Positions 30,286 to 42,678 of a DNA stretch of 64,000 bases are shown in pieces. The stretch comes from Isoetes taiwanensis (Eukaryota; Streptophyta; Lycopodiopsida; Isoetales; Isoetaceae). The notes under the pieces are model-generated. The model ran no database searches. It was not told the DNA's origin and saw only the letters and a program-made list of their open reading frames with translations. Made by a program: the position numbers and the translations under genes. How positions within the stretch are numbered: the stretch's first letter is position 1; every line of letters starts with the position of its first letter. The stretch is from assembly GCA_021234155.1 (NCBI GenBank), contig JAJEKV010000064.1, positions 4,278,001-4,342,000 of the forward strand. The letters run 5' to 3'.

Positions 30286-33252
30286 TTAGCCACGTGCTAG
30301 CAAAATTGCTTGGATTTCTTGCAAAGACCGTCCTTTAGTCTCAATTGTTGCTTTCTTCACAAAATATGCAGCAGCAAGACAAACAGTTGCAAAGAAGCTG
30401 TACACGTTTAGGGGACCAAACTGCTGTAGAAAATGCAGAAACGCCAATCCAACTATGAAGTTTGCAACCTGAAATTACCCACCATTTGGACCATAGATAG
30501 AATCCACAAATAGGGAGAAAAACTGTTCAGTAACTTTATATATCAGGAATTAACATGCTTACCCAGTGCACGGACATTGCCACAGACATGGCTTTTGCTC
30601 TAACAGAATCAGCAAGAATCTCTGATAATAACAGGCCTGGAATTGGGCCTGCTCCAAGAGCAAACATAAAAACAAACCTGCAAAAGGGAAGGGAACACGA
30701 AGGCAAGAACAAGAGAATTTCAGATGTGAAAATAAACGTACTGGCTAAGTTTCGGTGCAACGAGCTGAGTTTCAAAACCACCATAAGGCATCTAAAAGGA
30801 ATAACTTTAACTCACATCAGAATTCCGACGACTGAAACTTGACCTTGTAAATCAGCAAATATTTGAAATGCAGCAGCTGATGCCAATATTGACATGGCAA
30901 ACATCTGGACAGGAAAGCAAATGTCTCCATCATGTGTTTATGAAATACCAGCTAATTAATATTCCCAAACATATGTTTGATGAGCACCTTACCATTCCTA
31001 GAAAACTAAAGATAAGAAGAGTACGGCGTCCCAGTTTCTCTGTCAGATAGGTGGCAATAAGGGAAGCTACAAAATAATGGTTCCTAATCAAATAAGGAAG
31101 TTGAAAATGCATATGGAGAGTGTCTCACACAATAATAAGAAAATCAGAGTTGAATAACAACTTTATAGAGGAATGATGGTTTCTGCTCACCTAATAGATT
31201 TACGCATCCAACACAGACACTTGCTAACGTTGCAGATGTAAAGCCAGCATTCTGAAAAACTGTTGAAGAGAAGTAGAATACAGCATTGATTCCAGAAAAT
31301 TGTTGGAATGCAAAAAGAGCAGCTCCAATAATTAAAACTGTAAAAACATGGGAAATAAGATGCTGAATAAGGATAATGTGAAAGGAGTTAAGGATAACTA
31401 ATTAACATAAACTTTCAATTAGCATTCTTACCTCTTCTATTCTGCTTCTCCAAAAGAGCTCCCCATGAACTAGATTCTCTTTCAATGGATGCACCCTGTT
31501 GGATCAAATCTGCCATAGCTGCTTTCATATGTTCCTCTCCCCATAAGCGTCGGAGTTCACTGGCAGCGTCATCTCGTCTCCTTTTCTGCAGTTAGGCCCG
31601 AGTAAGGCAGCGCAGAGGGATGACTTTTGCGACAAAAAAGAATCAGACATTCTAAAACAAGCATTTCCAAGTGACACAAGAAAGCGCTTTCCTCTATATT
31701 AGCATAGCGGGTCTGGACCAATTATTTCCTAGTCACCTTAAATAGCCACCGAGGGCTCTCGGCACAGAACTCCATTCCAACAAGAAGCAAAATAGCAGGT
31801 CCAGCTGCAATCCAAAAACATGCACGCCACCTAAGGGAAAATTAATATCACTGTTAAAAACTTGTTTCTTTTCATTGTAATCTGAAGCCATGTGACTTAC
31901 CAACCGTATAACTTAACTGTTGGTAAGCTTATCAAAAGGGCACCAAGGATTCCAATGCATGTGGCAACTTGACATAAGCAACCATAAGCGCCCCGAACAT
32001 AAGTTGGGGAGATCTGTTATTTCTTTTCTTAGTAAGTTTGTTGTGTATCAATTGAAAGCCCAATGTATTGTGTGCAGTAAATGTATACCTCAGAAACATA
32101 AAGTGAGGTAACAGGCCCCACAATCCCCAATCCTACACCAACCAAGCTTCGACCAACAAGCATCAATTTGTTACTGGTTGCAACTGCGCTGCAAACGCAA
32201 AAAACTACTTAACTCTGCAATATCTGATGGATCATAATTCCAGAATGTCATCACACCTTAGCATAGTGCCTACGAGCATAGGAAACGCACTAAGTTGCAT
32301 GGCAGACCTTCGTCCAAGACCATCAGCAATTAAACCACTTAACGCACTTCCAAAGAAAGCACCTACCAGTAGCAAACTAACTAGCAATCCTGTAAAACCC
32401 ACCATTCGCCTATTTAACTCTGATCTTTCTGAAAAGAATAGAACATCCATTAGCTTTATAAGGGGAGATGACCTTGTGATATGTAATCATCAGCAAACCC
32501 CAGATCTTCTGCAATATGCTGAAGGGGAATATTCACCACTCTGATTGAAATGTGCGGTGGTGTTAACAAGCTCAAAATTTTAAATGCATGACAAGTATTT
32601 GTTGTTCTAACCGAGAAACTTACGCCATGTGGTAACCAAATAGAACGTTTGAGATTATTGCCACACAAGCATGCGGCAATGACAAATGCCAAGGTGGGTT
32701 TGTAGATGGTTCTGCGGGATGAAAACAACATTGTATTATCATCTTCAAATAGTAAATGCTGCTAATCACAAATTTACCTTGTGCACCATTATTCTTTGAA
32801 ATATACAGACAGGAAGGCATGCGGGCATACTTGAGCCTCCCATTAAAGCCCAATCTGGCAGGGCCTATTTCTTCTTCCAGCGGGACATCCTCCAACTGAT
32901 TGCGTAATGCAAAATCCTGTGATGACTCCCCAAGAACAGGGCCATTGGAAGGAACCACCTGTTTATAAGAATAAAATGAAGCCCCTCTTTCAGATGGCGA
33001 CCAATGTGATACATCCAAAACCATATCCTTGCTGCTTGACCTAAAAATTGGCCCTTCTCTAGCTTGAACTGCGAGCTCAACATTTCCCTCTTTACCCTTT
33101 CCATAATCAAAACTAGAACAAATTGCAAGCAGTTTTGCAATGCTTCCTTTTCTGGTTATTGTTTGCCCTAACTCATTGTCGGCCAGGTCGCCGTCGCCGT
33201 CGCTAAGCTTTGCAGCAGGACTAAAACCCTTTAGGGCCAGATTTTCCTGCAC
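30286..33252 (-). CDS. Plastidic glucose transporter-like sugar porter (pGlcT2/SGB1 subfamily)
   Basis: A major-facilitator sugar porter in 13 exons: 33252-32778, 32711-32624, 32540-32473, 32389-32257, 32188-32089, 32013-31901, 31830-31737, 31585-31432, 31337-31201, 31066-30993, 30904-30816, 30677-30563 and 30468-30286. All junctions keep frame. Landmarks: VLFGYHMAVVN (TM1), ADGLGRRSA (loop 2-3 GRR motif), PRWLFK (loop 6-7), ALFAFQQFSGINAVFYFSST (TM7), EKLGRRTLL, FALGAGPIPGLLLSEI (TM10) and IETKGRSLQEIQ (C-terminus). The closest relatives I know are Arabidopsis At1g67300 and At1g79820, which also share SLPH before TM1. The role would be hexose movement across the plastid or Golgi envelope. 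The N-terminus is uncertain: the frame opens at a GTG (33252) after a TAGTGCAG that could be an acceptor, so a first exon may lie upstream. The donor at 32472 (GTCATC) is weak. Confidence 0.9.
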
Positions 33253-33875
33253 TATTGTACGAGAACGAAGGCGTGAATGCGGCAGAAAAATCTGATCTAC
33301 TTACTTACAAAATGCTATTTTGAATGCTGTGCAGTTAGAGAATCCATGGCTGTTGAGCTCGTCGGAAGGACAGGCGATGGTTGAAAATCCGTGGGCGATT
33401 CGCATCCTGGGTGGCGCCATCCAACGGCCTTGATGTAATCCAAATATCACAGCCCTTACGAAGCATGGCGCTCAGCCATTTCATCTTGACCGTCCACGTT
33501 TATCGCCAACCTGATCCACACCTACTAAAGATTCCGCATGGTAATTCTACCCTAAGAGGCGCCTCACATGTAAATTTTTCTGTATTCACATGCAGTTCAT
33601 TTGAGACGGCCGGTTTGACGTTGAGCCGTTCGTCCACGAACTGCTGGAGCAGTTTACAGCTGAGCGGCTCCAACGGCTTGACGTCCGGCAAGTTTTTGCC
33701 GGTGACATGTGAAGCGTCCCTAACTAAACTCCCAAGGAGTTGCCATGCTATTTTTTTAAAACTCCCCTCCCGCCAACCATTTTTTCTAATTCTGAAGGTT
33801 ACACAATGGGGTGGAGGACCCCATCTCGAGCCAACGTCTCAAATATCATCCACTATCATGTTTAGCAAAGGAAGG
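33253..33875. other. Upstream region of the sugar-transporter gene
   Basis: It contains ATG 33341 on the minus strand followed by a GTAAGTAAGT donor-like site at about 33305, which may mark a 5' exon. An imperfect hairpin at 33609-33692 pairs GCCGG...GTTGAGCCGTT with AACGGCTTGACGTCCGGC. No other gene. Confidence 0.45.
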
Positions 33876-34735
33876 AAGGAAAGAAGGTATTTTTATCGTC
33901 CACGGAGACCAATTGGTCTATGGGACCCAATACAAAAAGCCGCCAGACAGTTTTGGATTTACTACCCGGATTAAAACCCCCCGGAAGTGTTTTCGAGGGA
34001 AAAACCGCGGGCAAAGAATCACCTGGCGACAAAACCATTCCAATATACGAAATGCAAAAACACACAAATATATACACTCACGTATCGTACCCATAGTGCC
34101 TGATCAGCGAGCAGCCAGGCGGGGGCAAAGGTGGGCTCGCAGATCCAAGACTTCCTCGAATGTAATGACCCTAGAGCACGCATCGACGTGTTCATCAAAG
34201 AAATGTAGGGGCAAGTCCTACTGCATTTAAGGAACATATCCGCCCGGACTGACCAATCCTTGGCAACTCGAAAGTGTGAGACTCCATCCTCAATGGCACC
34301 CGCTTGATGTTCTCGACAGAGCTCGCCCCGGCGGGCTCCCCAATCCACCGCCTGCCTCGAGCAAGGAGATGGTGGGCACCTGCGGCGTAATGGAGGCAAT
34401 GAGTCTCAAGGCTTCGGGGTACCGGGAACGCAGTAGAGTCATGGCCCCGCCAACGCTGGGTTGATGTGCTCCTTGTAATGGGCCGCTTTTGACCGCTTCT
34501 AGAGCCGGGGTTCCGAGCTTGCCAAGGAAGCAAGCGCCCGTGTATTCCCGCAGGCCGCGGACGACGGGCTCGTGGTCCACCGCGACGACTCAGGTTCCCG
34601 CACGCTCCATCCGGGCGAACCACTGATCTCTCTTACCCCTCCAACAGGCCCTGAGCCGCTGCGGGCCCATTGCCACAACGTAAGCCAGGTGCGGGAGCCG
34701 AGCGTCACCCATATTAACCACTTTCTGAAAATAGA
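33876..34735 (-). mobile_element. LINE family Y, 5'-truncated copy (3' end)
   Basis: The GC-rich sequence matches 37337-38165. The protein frame KVVNMGDARLPHLAYVVAMG corresponds to KVVAMDEARLPNLALAMAMG in the longer copy. The 3' end (minus strand) is GGTCTCCGTGGACGATAAAA followed by a TTCC/TTCT simple repeat (33860-33885 on +). It holds only the ORF2 C-terminal region and 3' UTR and is not functional. Confidence 0.75.
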
Positions 34736-34967
34736 CGATGTGTATACACCGTGTTTTATAGACAACCAGTTTTTTTCTGTGTTGTCATGTTAAAGCCAAA
34801 GTGAAAGAAAAAACACATGGTTTTTTTGGATTTTATGCTGGTTCGGACATGACAATGGATGATATTTAAGACGCTCGCATGAGGAGGCCTTGGGTACCCC
34901 ATTTTTTTAACGACATCGGTACCCCTTTCTTAACAGCCAGTTAACCAACTGGTAAGGCGAGACGAAT

Positions 34968-35425
34968 GCCAAAGCTAAATGCCATGCCGAACTGATTAGA
35001 CAATGCCAGTGATGAACAGAAGAATGTCGAAATGATTAGAATCGTCAATAGATCAAGGTTAGAATTTGATTCTTTGCCATTTTCGTATTTGCAGAAAGGA
35101 TGAATAGGCATTTCAAAAGTTGTATTTCAGGCATTTTAGAATGAAGAACATATGATGCTTTAGCATAAGTCAATTGAGCTATTTGGTTGTTGCCAAAGCT
35201 GAATGTCATGATGAACTGATTAGATAATGCCGGAGATGAACAGAAGAATGCCGAAATGATTAGAATTGTTTGAAGAATCAGTTTCAAGGTTAGAGTTTGA
35301 TTCTTCGCCATTTGCTTATTTTGCAAAAAATATAAATGGGCATTTAGAAATCTGTATTTTCGGCATTTTAGAATGAAGAAAATAGGATTCTTTAACATAA
35401 GTCAATTGAATTGATTGATTGTTGC
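34968..35425. repeat. 224-bp tandem duplication
   Basis: GCCAAAGCT...GAACTGATTAGA starts at 34968 and again at 35192. The copies are about 85% identical by eye. No coding function is seen; intergenic DNA continues to about 36000. Confidence 0.85.
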
Positions 35426-36059
35426 ATCATTATAGTCTGAACCATAATTCATAATGGTAATTTTATCTTTATATTGGAGATCTGGTTCCAATTGCTAAGA
35501 TATCTAGATTACTACTGTACTTTGTATTGGGGACATAATTATAAAATGGATTTGAGTGAAATACATGAGTCTATTTATTGTGTTCCATGATGTTTGGAGC
35601 TCTCGGTGTTAAGGAAATTAAACCATTTATTGAAGAATATTGGACCCACTTCTTGTCTTTATGTTTGAATCGTTTGGATTATTTCTCTTCCAAAAGCTAC
35701 ATTTGATGAAGTTTAACTATACTAATACATTCAATTTTTTCCTTTATCATAAGTCACGCTTTTCCTTTACATAATTTGGACATGTTTATTGTTGCAAGAT
35801 TATGGTCTGAACCTATTTTAGCATGGAAAAATTGGTTGATGTAGCTATGGCTATTTTCATAAATAGTGTCATGCTTTTCTTCACTTTTTCAATTTCACGG
35901 TGAATGCAATGGAGCTAAAAAGTCAAGAGAAAAGAAAATGAAAGAAGAAATAGGATTCATGGCTTTGGCATTATTTTTTATTTCGCATTGGCTTTTAGGA
36001 AGTTTAGCAAGTGTAAGAAGGGATTTTTGAGTCTTTCCTCGGCAATCAACATTTAATGA

Positions 36060-36700
36060 GGTAATTGAAACTCGTCCTTAGCCACTTTAATTCACTTGTC
36101 CGTGATAGCAAGTGGCTTGAGTTCTACCATATGGATTATGCTTCATTTGAGAAACTTGTTGACTTAATGTCCCTTACTTGATTGTTCCTAGTAGAAAGGT
36201 GAGAGAACAATGTTGAAGATTGTTTTCTGTGGATTAGGAGATGGCATGAGGTACAAAAGGATGAGAGACTTGTTCCAGGTTGGAAAATCCACAATTGAGA
36301 AATACACATATGTTATATGTGAGATTTTGTCTAACAGTCGCAAGCTTTTGAGAGTGTTTATACAAATTTCTAGAAGGGAAGAGTCGCAAAGAATAGAATG
36401 GAATAGAATAGAATAGAAGGGTTTCTATCGTCCACGAAGACCAATCGACCTATAGTTACGAACAAAATGGTGCAGCGGACTTATTATGTCCGAGTTAAAA
36501 AACCTCCATCCCATAGGGTCTACCATGTGGTAACTTCCAACAAGATAATAGGAATGTGAGAGAAATCGATATAAAACCTTATGTGCTTGGCGATAAAGCA
36601 TATTCATCTCGTGAATTTTGTATGAAAATCTTCAATATAAAGCAAGGCCAAGTTGTGAATGAGAACACATTTAGAATCTTGAAGGGTAAATTTTAGGTTT
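36060..36700 (+). pseudogene. PIF/Harbinger transposase relic, interrupted by a LINE end
   Basis: The 5' part has DSKWLEFYHMDYASFEKLVD near 36110 and GDGMRYKRMRDLFQVGKSTI (36237-36300), the helix-turn-helix-like region of Harbinger transposases. The downstream part (36560-36700) has DIKPYVLGDKAYSSREF and VVNENTFRILKGKF, matching the Asp- and Glu-bearing ends of the catalytic domain. The central part is missing and a LINE-Y tail lies between. Confidence 0.6.
36375..36555 (-). mobile_element. LINE family Y 3'-end fragment
   Basis: On the minus strand the end GGTCTTCGTGGACGATAGAA is followed by (TATTC)n, seen on + as AATAGAATAGAATAGAA (36395-36418). Only the tail-proximal part is present. It sits inside the Harbinger relic. 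Confidence 0.6.
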
Positions 36701-37316
36701 TGGACAATTTAAGATAGACAGACATATTCTACTGTAATTATATAATTAAGTTCTAGTCAAGTCACTGCCACCCCTAGCTACAACAAGTCCGCCAACAAGT
36801 AGAGTTAAACCTAGCTTCTATACTTGAATACTCCTTTTGATATGCTTATAAATCGCTATGCAGGTTCCTTATGGGATTAAGCAGGTAGAATACAATTTGA
36901 AGTACTGATGATTTTATCTTTGTATTGGAAATCCATTGTCCAGAATTCCAATTGCTAGGATGTATAGATTACGGCCGTATTTGCTAATACATTTCCAAGG
37001 GTTTGAAACTTACATTTTCAGACTTTTTTTGTTTTATATCAATAATGGTAAGTCATTCTCCTTTTATGTTATTGAGACTCTGAAAACTCGTGCAATTGTC
37101 TATTTCGGTCAAACTACATATTCTTGCATTAACATGATGCAATTGTCTATTATGGTGCAAACTCATGCATTAACATGTACCATCCATTTTCTTCAGCTTT
37201 AGTTTGATATAATTGGTCAACAACATATAAGAGATCGATGATTTGTTTTCTCTTCTTCTCAAGTATAAGCACAACTTGTACTTCTGAATATGTTCTTGAC
37301 GTGGGAATCCAAAGTA

Positions 37317-39575
37317 TAAATAGAATAGAATAGAATATGATTTTATCGTCCACGGAGACCAACTGGCCTATGGGACCCAAGTACAAAAGAGAGTAAACAG
37401 CGATTACTACCGGGATTAAAAACCCCAGCCAGAAGGTTTCGGAGGAAAAACCTTAGTAGCAATAAGGATGCCGACATACCGCCTGATTATATACATAATC
37501 ATCACAAATCGCCGAGGTTAATGCCGGACGGGGGCATAAGCGAGTCCCGGCAGATCCATTACCTCCCGGAGGTACTGATCCCAACAAGCCTACAGAGGCC
37601 GCGGCGAAAGAGCTCATGCAAGGCCCGATGGGGCACAACTAACCGAGCATACCGAGCTGGGATATGCTCTACGCCGACGGGCCCGGAGGGCGTGACTTTC
37701 ATCCTCAATGCCGCCTCGCTGGACAAAGACGACGGACTCTGCCCTCACGCTGCGGCCCCGAATCCATCTCCCCGTCTCAATGCGGAGGTGGTGTGCACTC
37801 GTATGAATGGAAGCAATCACCCCGCTTTTCATGGGTAGATGGGTGCGCAGGTAGTGGTGTGGGCCCCTCGTGAGCATGGGATTAACCTGCTGTCGATAAT
37901 TTGCCACCTTGACATGTGACGGGGGCCTCTCAGATCCCAAAGCTTGGCCATGAAGCAAGCATCCAAGTATCGCTTCAAGGCAACGCGTTCCTTCGGTGTA
38001 TGCACTTTGGTCCACATCCGTGGTGCCTCGCACATTCCATAGCGAGAACCACCGGGCTTGCTTGTCTTTCCAAAGAAGCTTTGAGTCATTTGCGGGCCCA
38101 TCGCCATCGCCAAAGCAAGGTTGGGCAGCCGGGCTTCATCCATAGCCACCACCTTCCGGAAGTAAATAATGTGACGTTCCAGAGACCCTCTCAGAATGGA
38201 AGGAAGCCCGTCTCTTGGAGCAAGATCGATATGGGACCGTGGATTTCACTCAAAGGTGCCGGCCAAGAAAGCCTTCGTACTGCTCTAGATCGTTCCAAGT
38301 GGTGAGGGATATCACTTTGGCCCCCACACACACGCCCCATAGAGGAGGACCCGGTTCAACCAAGGCCCCGAACAAGTGTGCTGGTGACCCCATGCATACT
38401 GGCTACGCCTTCAGGATTGTTGTTTTGCATTGCATACGTGGCTTTCGAGCTGCGCAGTGACCCGTGAAACGATGGATGCATCCCGGTGTGTGGTAGTAGA
38501 AAACTTAATGCCCAAATACTTATAAGATCGAGCCACCTCCACTACCGCCCTTTGGTAAGTGAATGAGGGAAGACGTGGGTGCCGGGATGATGGGACAAAG
38601 AAGCACCCTTGTCTTGGCCAAGTTAACTCTCATGTCGCTGAATTGGCGAAAGTGTCCAAAGCATCCGGTGGCGTTGCATGTCCCTCGGGGTATATGCGAA
38701 GCAGGTCAACATCATCAGCATATATGAGTTGCCGGATTATGTGGTGCATCAGCGCCTCCCGGGTGCTCGCCTAGCCATTCTTCTAGCTGGTCAATGTACA
38801 AGCCGAAGAGCGTCGGGGATAGAGGGCAGCCCCGGGCGCACCCCAATGCTACTAACAACGGGCTCCCCGACGGTGTGAGACGACCGAGCAAGCCTCGTGA
38901 TAGTGCGTATATAGCATTCTCGCAAGTCGACGGGGGTCCCTAGGTCGTTTTCAATGGGTCCCACAACTTATCCCCGAGGCACGCGTGTCAAAAGCCTTTT
39001 GCGAAATCCACAAAGCAACAAAGCGATGCATTTCGGGCGTTGATTCCGGCTATCCTCTATGAGTGTTCGCAGAGTGAAAATATGGTCAATAGTAGAATGC
39101 GGGGGCGGAGGCCCCGCAAGCGGCGGTGAGCCCGACTTCTCCATCCCTCCGCCCAAAGTGTCAATCGCTGCTCAAGAATCCCGCAAGCAACTTGGCAAAG
39201 ACAGAACTGACCATAATGGTACGATAGTTGGCTAGGCTGTGGGGGTCCCCTGCTTTGTATATGGGCACAACTCTACTGGTAGTCCAGTGCGGGGGGAAGC
39301 CTTCTTGCAATGCCCTGTTGAAGAGTGCCTTGGAGAACCGGCACCATTGGGGCCCGCCCACTTGAGAAGCTCTCGCACCGCATACCATCCAAATCTGCCT
39401 GCCTTCCGGTTAGCGGCGCTATGTGCCCATTATGACATCCCCTTCAGTAATGACCAGTGCTAGGCCTGTCTGCGGAGGTACTGGTGCCCGGCTTCCCATT
39501 GGGTCATACAGCTGCTGCAAGTATCTCACCCATTGTTCCGGGGTAATATTTCCTGTGGGCTGTGCAGGCCGTGTC
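37317..39575 (-). mobile_element. LINE family Y, 5'-truncated, decayed reverse transcriptase
   Basis: The GC-rich element starts with NITPEQWVRYLQQLYDPMG. It continues through PPHWTTSRVVPIYKAGDPHS and LANYRTIMVSSV (RT motifs 0-1), LRTLIEDSRNQRPKCIALL with FRK (motif A region, frameshifted) and LIYADDVDLLRIYPEG (YADD box, 38700 region), to a C-terminal domain (YFRKVVAMDEARLPNLALAM) and a 3' UTR ending GGTCTCCGTGGACGATAAAA plus (TATTC)n at 37317. Many stops; inactive. Confidence 0.75.
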
Positions 39576-40947
39576 AGAACATGAATTGTTCCATCTCCTC
39601 CCCATTTAAACAATTCGATGCATATCCCATCTAAATCATGTGTTTTATTGCTCTCCATGCCAGAAATAGTTTCTCTAACATCGGCCTTAGAAGAAAGATC
39701 AGCATCCCAAGATATTAAAGGCATCCCTTCAATGTTACTTTTGGCGTAAATATCCTGGACCATTTTTAGCAGATCGTCCATATCAAGCACAGGCTGTTCA
39801 CCTGGAGAAACAAGCGTTTCTTAGCTCTCAAGAGCTTTTTGTACCAGCTTGGTTTCCTTATGCATCCGGTTGGCAGCTTAGACCTCGCTTCTTTGCACTC
39901 GTTATCCCACCACGAATTACATGGTTTCCCTTTTACAAATTGCCTCGTGAAACCAAATACTTTCCCAGCAGCCTGGCGGATCATATCAGTGAAGTGCTTG
40001 GCATCTATGGCCATCGTATCTGTCCAATGGAATTGAGCGACCATTTCCTCTACTAACACCCGGTATGGCATGCATAATTTATAGTTTACTTTCAGTCTAG
40101 GATGGAAAGGGAGGCGCGCAGCAGCAGTGGCAACATGGTTGGATTTCAGCGTGACATGCAAAGGGAGGTGATCTGACTCAGACATCTTTGTGCCCACATG
40201 ACAAGAGTGGACCATGTCCAAGCTACCTGCCAGCAGATAATCTATGGTACTTGCCCCTGAATGATTCATGCAAGTGAAACTTCCAGAGTCTGGAAATTTC
40301 GATATGCCATTGACAATTTTCAAATGGCAAATAGTGCCAAGCTCAAGCAGGAAGTCACCCATCACGTTAGAGATTTTATCTTCTGAGGATCTACAAAATA
40401 AGGGCTCTGTAATCTCCTGCATCTGGACATCAGATACATCAACATACCTTTTTGACTGGTCACTACTCGTCCGCGCATTGAAGTCTCCGAGGAGGAAAAC
40501 TTCACCCTGTGACATGAATTGTAAAGTGTCTGCACAAAGCCTTTGAAAAGGGTCATCTCTATTAAATTCCTTGCTGTGGTATAGAGTGGCATTCAAAGGA
40601 GCAAGATAGCACGCTGCCACATATAAATCCTTGCTCTTTGTTTTAATTTTCAGCCATAGGTATTGCCTATTTGTGTCCTCTGAAACAATTTGTATGCTAG
40701 AAGCAATGTGCTCCCTGCTGTAAACTGCAATCCCTCCATAACCTCGGCCTGCTCCAGCAGTTTTCTCATTCCATACATGCCCTACTAATACAAATCCAGG
40801 CACATCAGGGAGTGATCGGAATTGGTGCTCCCACGTTTCAGTAAAGATTAAGATATCCTTTTTGTTCCAACTATTAGAGGTTGCATTGATCTTGGCTTGA
40901 TGTAAGCCATGAGCATTCCACAGACTGACATTCAGAACCCAATCTCC
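39576..40947 (-). pseudogene. LINE family X ORF2: endonuclease and start of reverse transcriptase
   Basis: The frame from 40947 reads WVLNVSLWNAHGLHQAKINA, then GRGYGGIAVYSREH, AACYLAPLN, GEVFLLGDFNAR, STIDYLLAGSLD and SDHLPLHVTL. These are the APE-type endonuclease motifs in order, including the Asn-Ala and Ser-Asp-His boxes. A stretch with WWDNECKEARSKL follows, and the RT N-terminus DLDGICIELFKWGGDG near 39610. The RT domain then stops and family Y begins, so the 3' half is missing. A stop near 39766 separates the endonuclease frame from the rest. Confidence 0.8.
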
Positions 40948-41652
40948 CTAACTACATTTCCTGTTCGTGATTACGGCCTTGCCATTCTGGTCTAAGTAGG
41001 CAACATAACCAGAATTTCTAGCATCTTTCACTCTTGCCCATTCCCTTTTTCTTACTTCAATTTGTGACGGAGTCAGATCATGATCTAACCATATTCCTTT
41101 CACTCCTTTCAAGACTGCCCTGTTAAGCATGATCCTATCCCTTGCTTCCTTGCTTGGGAACCTAACCAAAATGGGGCGTGTGTGGTATCCTGGCTTGCCT
41201 AGCCTCTTTCCAGAAATAAAATTTGGCTCGTGAAGGTGCATGGTATCCCTGAAAAATTTTCGGATTACCTCTGATGTGTTTTCTTCTTCCTCTTCACTAA
41301 TACCGGATATCTTCAAATTCTTTGCCTGCGAATCTGTCTCAGTCTGCTCTAATGCAACATGCTCTCTATAAAGCTTCATTTGTTCTTGTGTTGTTTCTGC
41401 AATCAGGTTGGCCAGATTGGATTCCAGGGTACGAATTTGCTCTTTATAGTCCGCTGGTGGATTAGATTCCGCCAACGGCCTCTCCTTCTGCGCGACCAGT
41501 TCAACCGTTTCCCGAAGTGCAACCACTTCAGATCGCAGCCCCTTGATCTCTGAACTTAATTCATTGATCAGAGATATCAGGTGAGCGGAATCGCCATCGT
41601 ATTCCAGTAGGTCACCCGCACCGGGTGACCCATTCTTCTTCTTGGGTGGCAT
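40948..41652 (-). CDS. LINE family X ORF1 protein (L1/Transposase_22 type)
   Basis: 234 residues, intact. It starts MPPKKKNGSPGAGDLLEYDG, followed by a coiled coil (SSEIKGLRSEVVALRETVE and LESNLANLIAETTQEQ). The RRM-like/C-terminal domain has NLKISGISEEEEENTSEVIR, FISGKRLGKPGYHTRPILVR, FPSKEARDRIMLNR and WLDHDLTPSQ. The layout matches L1 ORF1p, an RNA-binding chaperone that trimerises and coats LINE RNA. It lies directly upstream of ORF2 with no gap. Confidence 0.85.
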   Translation of the reverse strand: MPPKKKNGSPGAGDLLEYDGDSAHLISLINELSSEIKGLRSEVVALRETVELVAQKERPLAESNPPADYKEQIRTLESNLANLIAETTQEQMKLYREHVALEQTETDSQAKNLKISGISEEEEENTSEVIRKFFRDTMHLHEPNFISGKRLGKPGYHTRPILVRFPSKEARDRIMLNRAVLKGVKGIWLDHDLTPSQIEVRKREWARVKDARNSGYVAYLDQNGKAVITNRKCS

Positions 41653-42678
41653 ACGAAAACCTACCTAAGGCGCCAGGCGGAAGCGACCAAAAAAATAAAT
41701 CGCCAATTGAGAAAGTCCAAGTGATCTAAGGCTTTCTTTTGTCTTTACATAAAACAGAACTTCACTTCACTTGCTTGTATTTTCACACCTAAAGCTAAGA
41801 ATTCATATGCAATCAAGACTCATTCTTGCATGTGTAGAAACTTTATCTCATGTTATGATGCATATTTCGAAACATTATTCAAAACGATGCTCCTCGCTTG
41901 TAAAGGTCTCATGTTAGTATGCATATTTTGAAACGTTATTTGAAAGGATGCTCTTGATTTGTATTACAGAATAGAGTAAGAATGCAAATTCCTATTCTGG
42001 AATAGCATAAGACTCCTATGTGTATTCCGGAATAGCTAGCGTAAGTGTGCAAGATTCTATTTTGGAATAGCACAAGACAACACGGGTATTCGAAAATCCT
42101 ATTCCGGAATATAGTAGAAATATGAAAACACTGACTAGGTTGTTCTCTAGATAGAGTTTGGCATGCTCTGATTAGTTATTCTTTGCACTAGCAAAAACTT
42201 TATGTTTACATTTCCTTCACAACTTGAACTTCTTGTTTAATGTTCATACTTTAAATTGTAATCTATTACAAATTCACCTCCTTTTGTCGTGTGTTCATAA
42301 TAACCCAGTGCTAGAAAAATAAATGTAGTTGAAACGACATATACTAAATTATAACACGATGATGTTAATGATTTAACCCCTAAAAAGCGCTATTTCAAGA
42401 TGCTGATATGTTGACCCCGTGATAAAAAATAATAATTTTCTGCTAAAATAGCACATATTAAATTGTAATCACCATGAGTTTTTGAACTTCACCTCTAAAA
42501 AGGGCCATTTCGAATGGTTAATGTGTTTTTTAGAAGGGAATCTTCAATCGAGAGTGCTGCAATACTCTCGTTTAATATGCAACTGTGTTTAATGTAAAGA
42601 AGACCATTTTCTTTACATTGTGAGAAATTTGAATCAACCAAGTATATATAAGGCAGATCTAAATAATATTTTGCCCTT
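41653..42678. other. AT-rich intergenic DNA
   Basis: Short palindromic words TATTCCGGAATAG/TATTCTGGAATAG recur four to five times between 41990 and 42115. No gene. Confidence 0.5.

Noticed and set aside
33381-33974. 197-codon plus-strand frame
   Set aside because: It spans the upstream region of the sugar transporter and a LINE end, and shows no protein-like conservation or splice partner.
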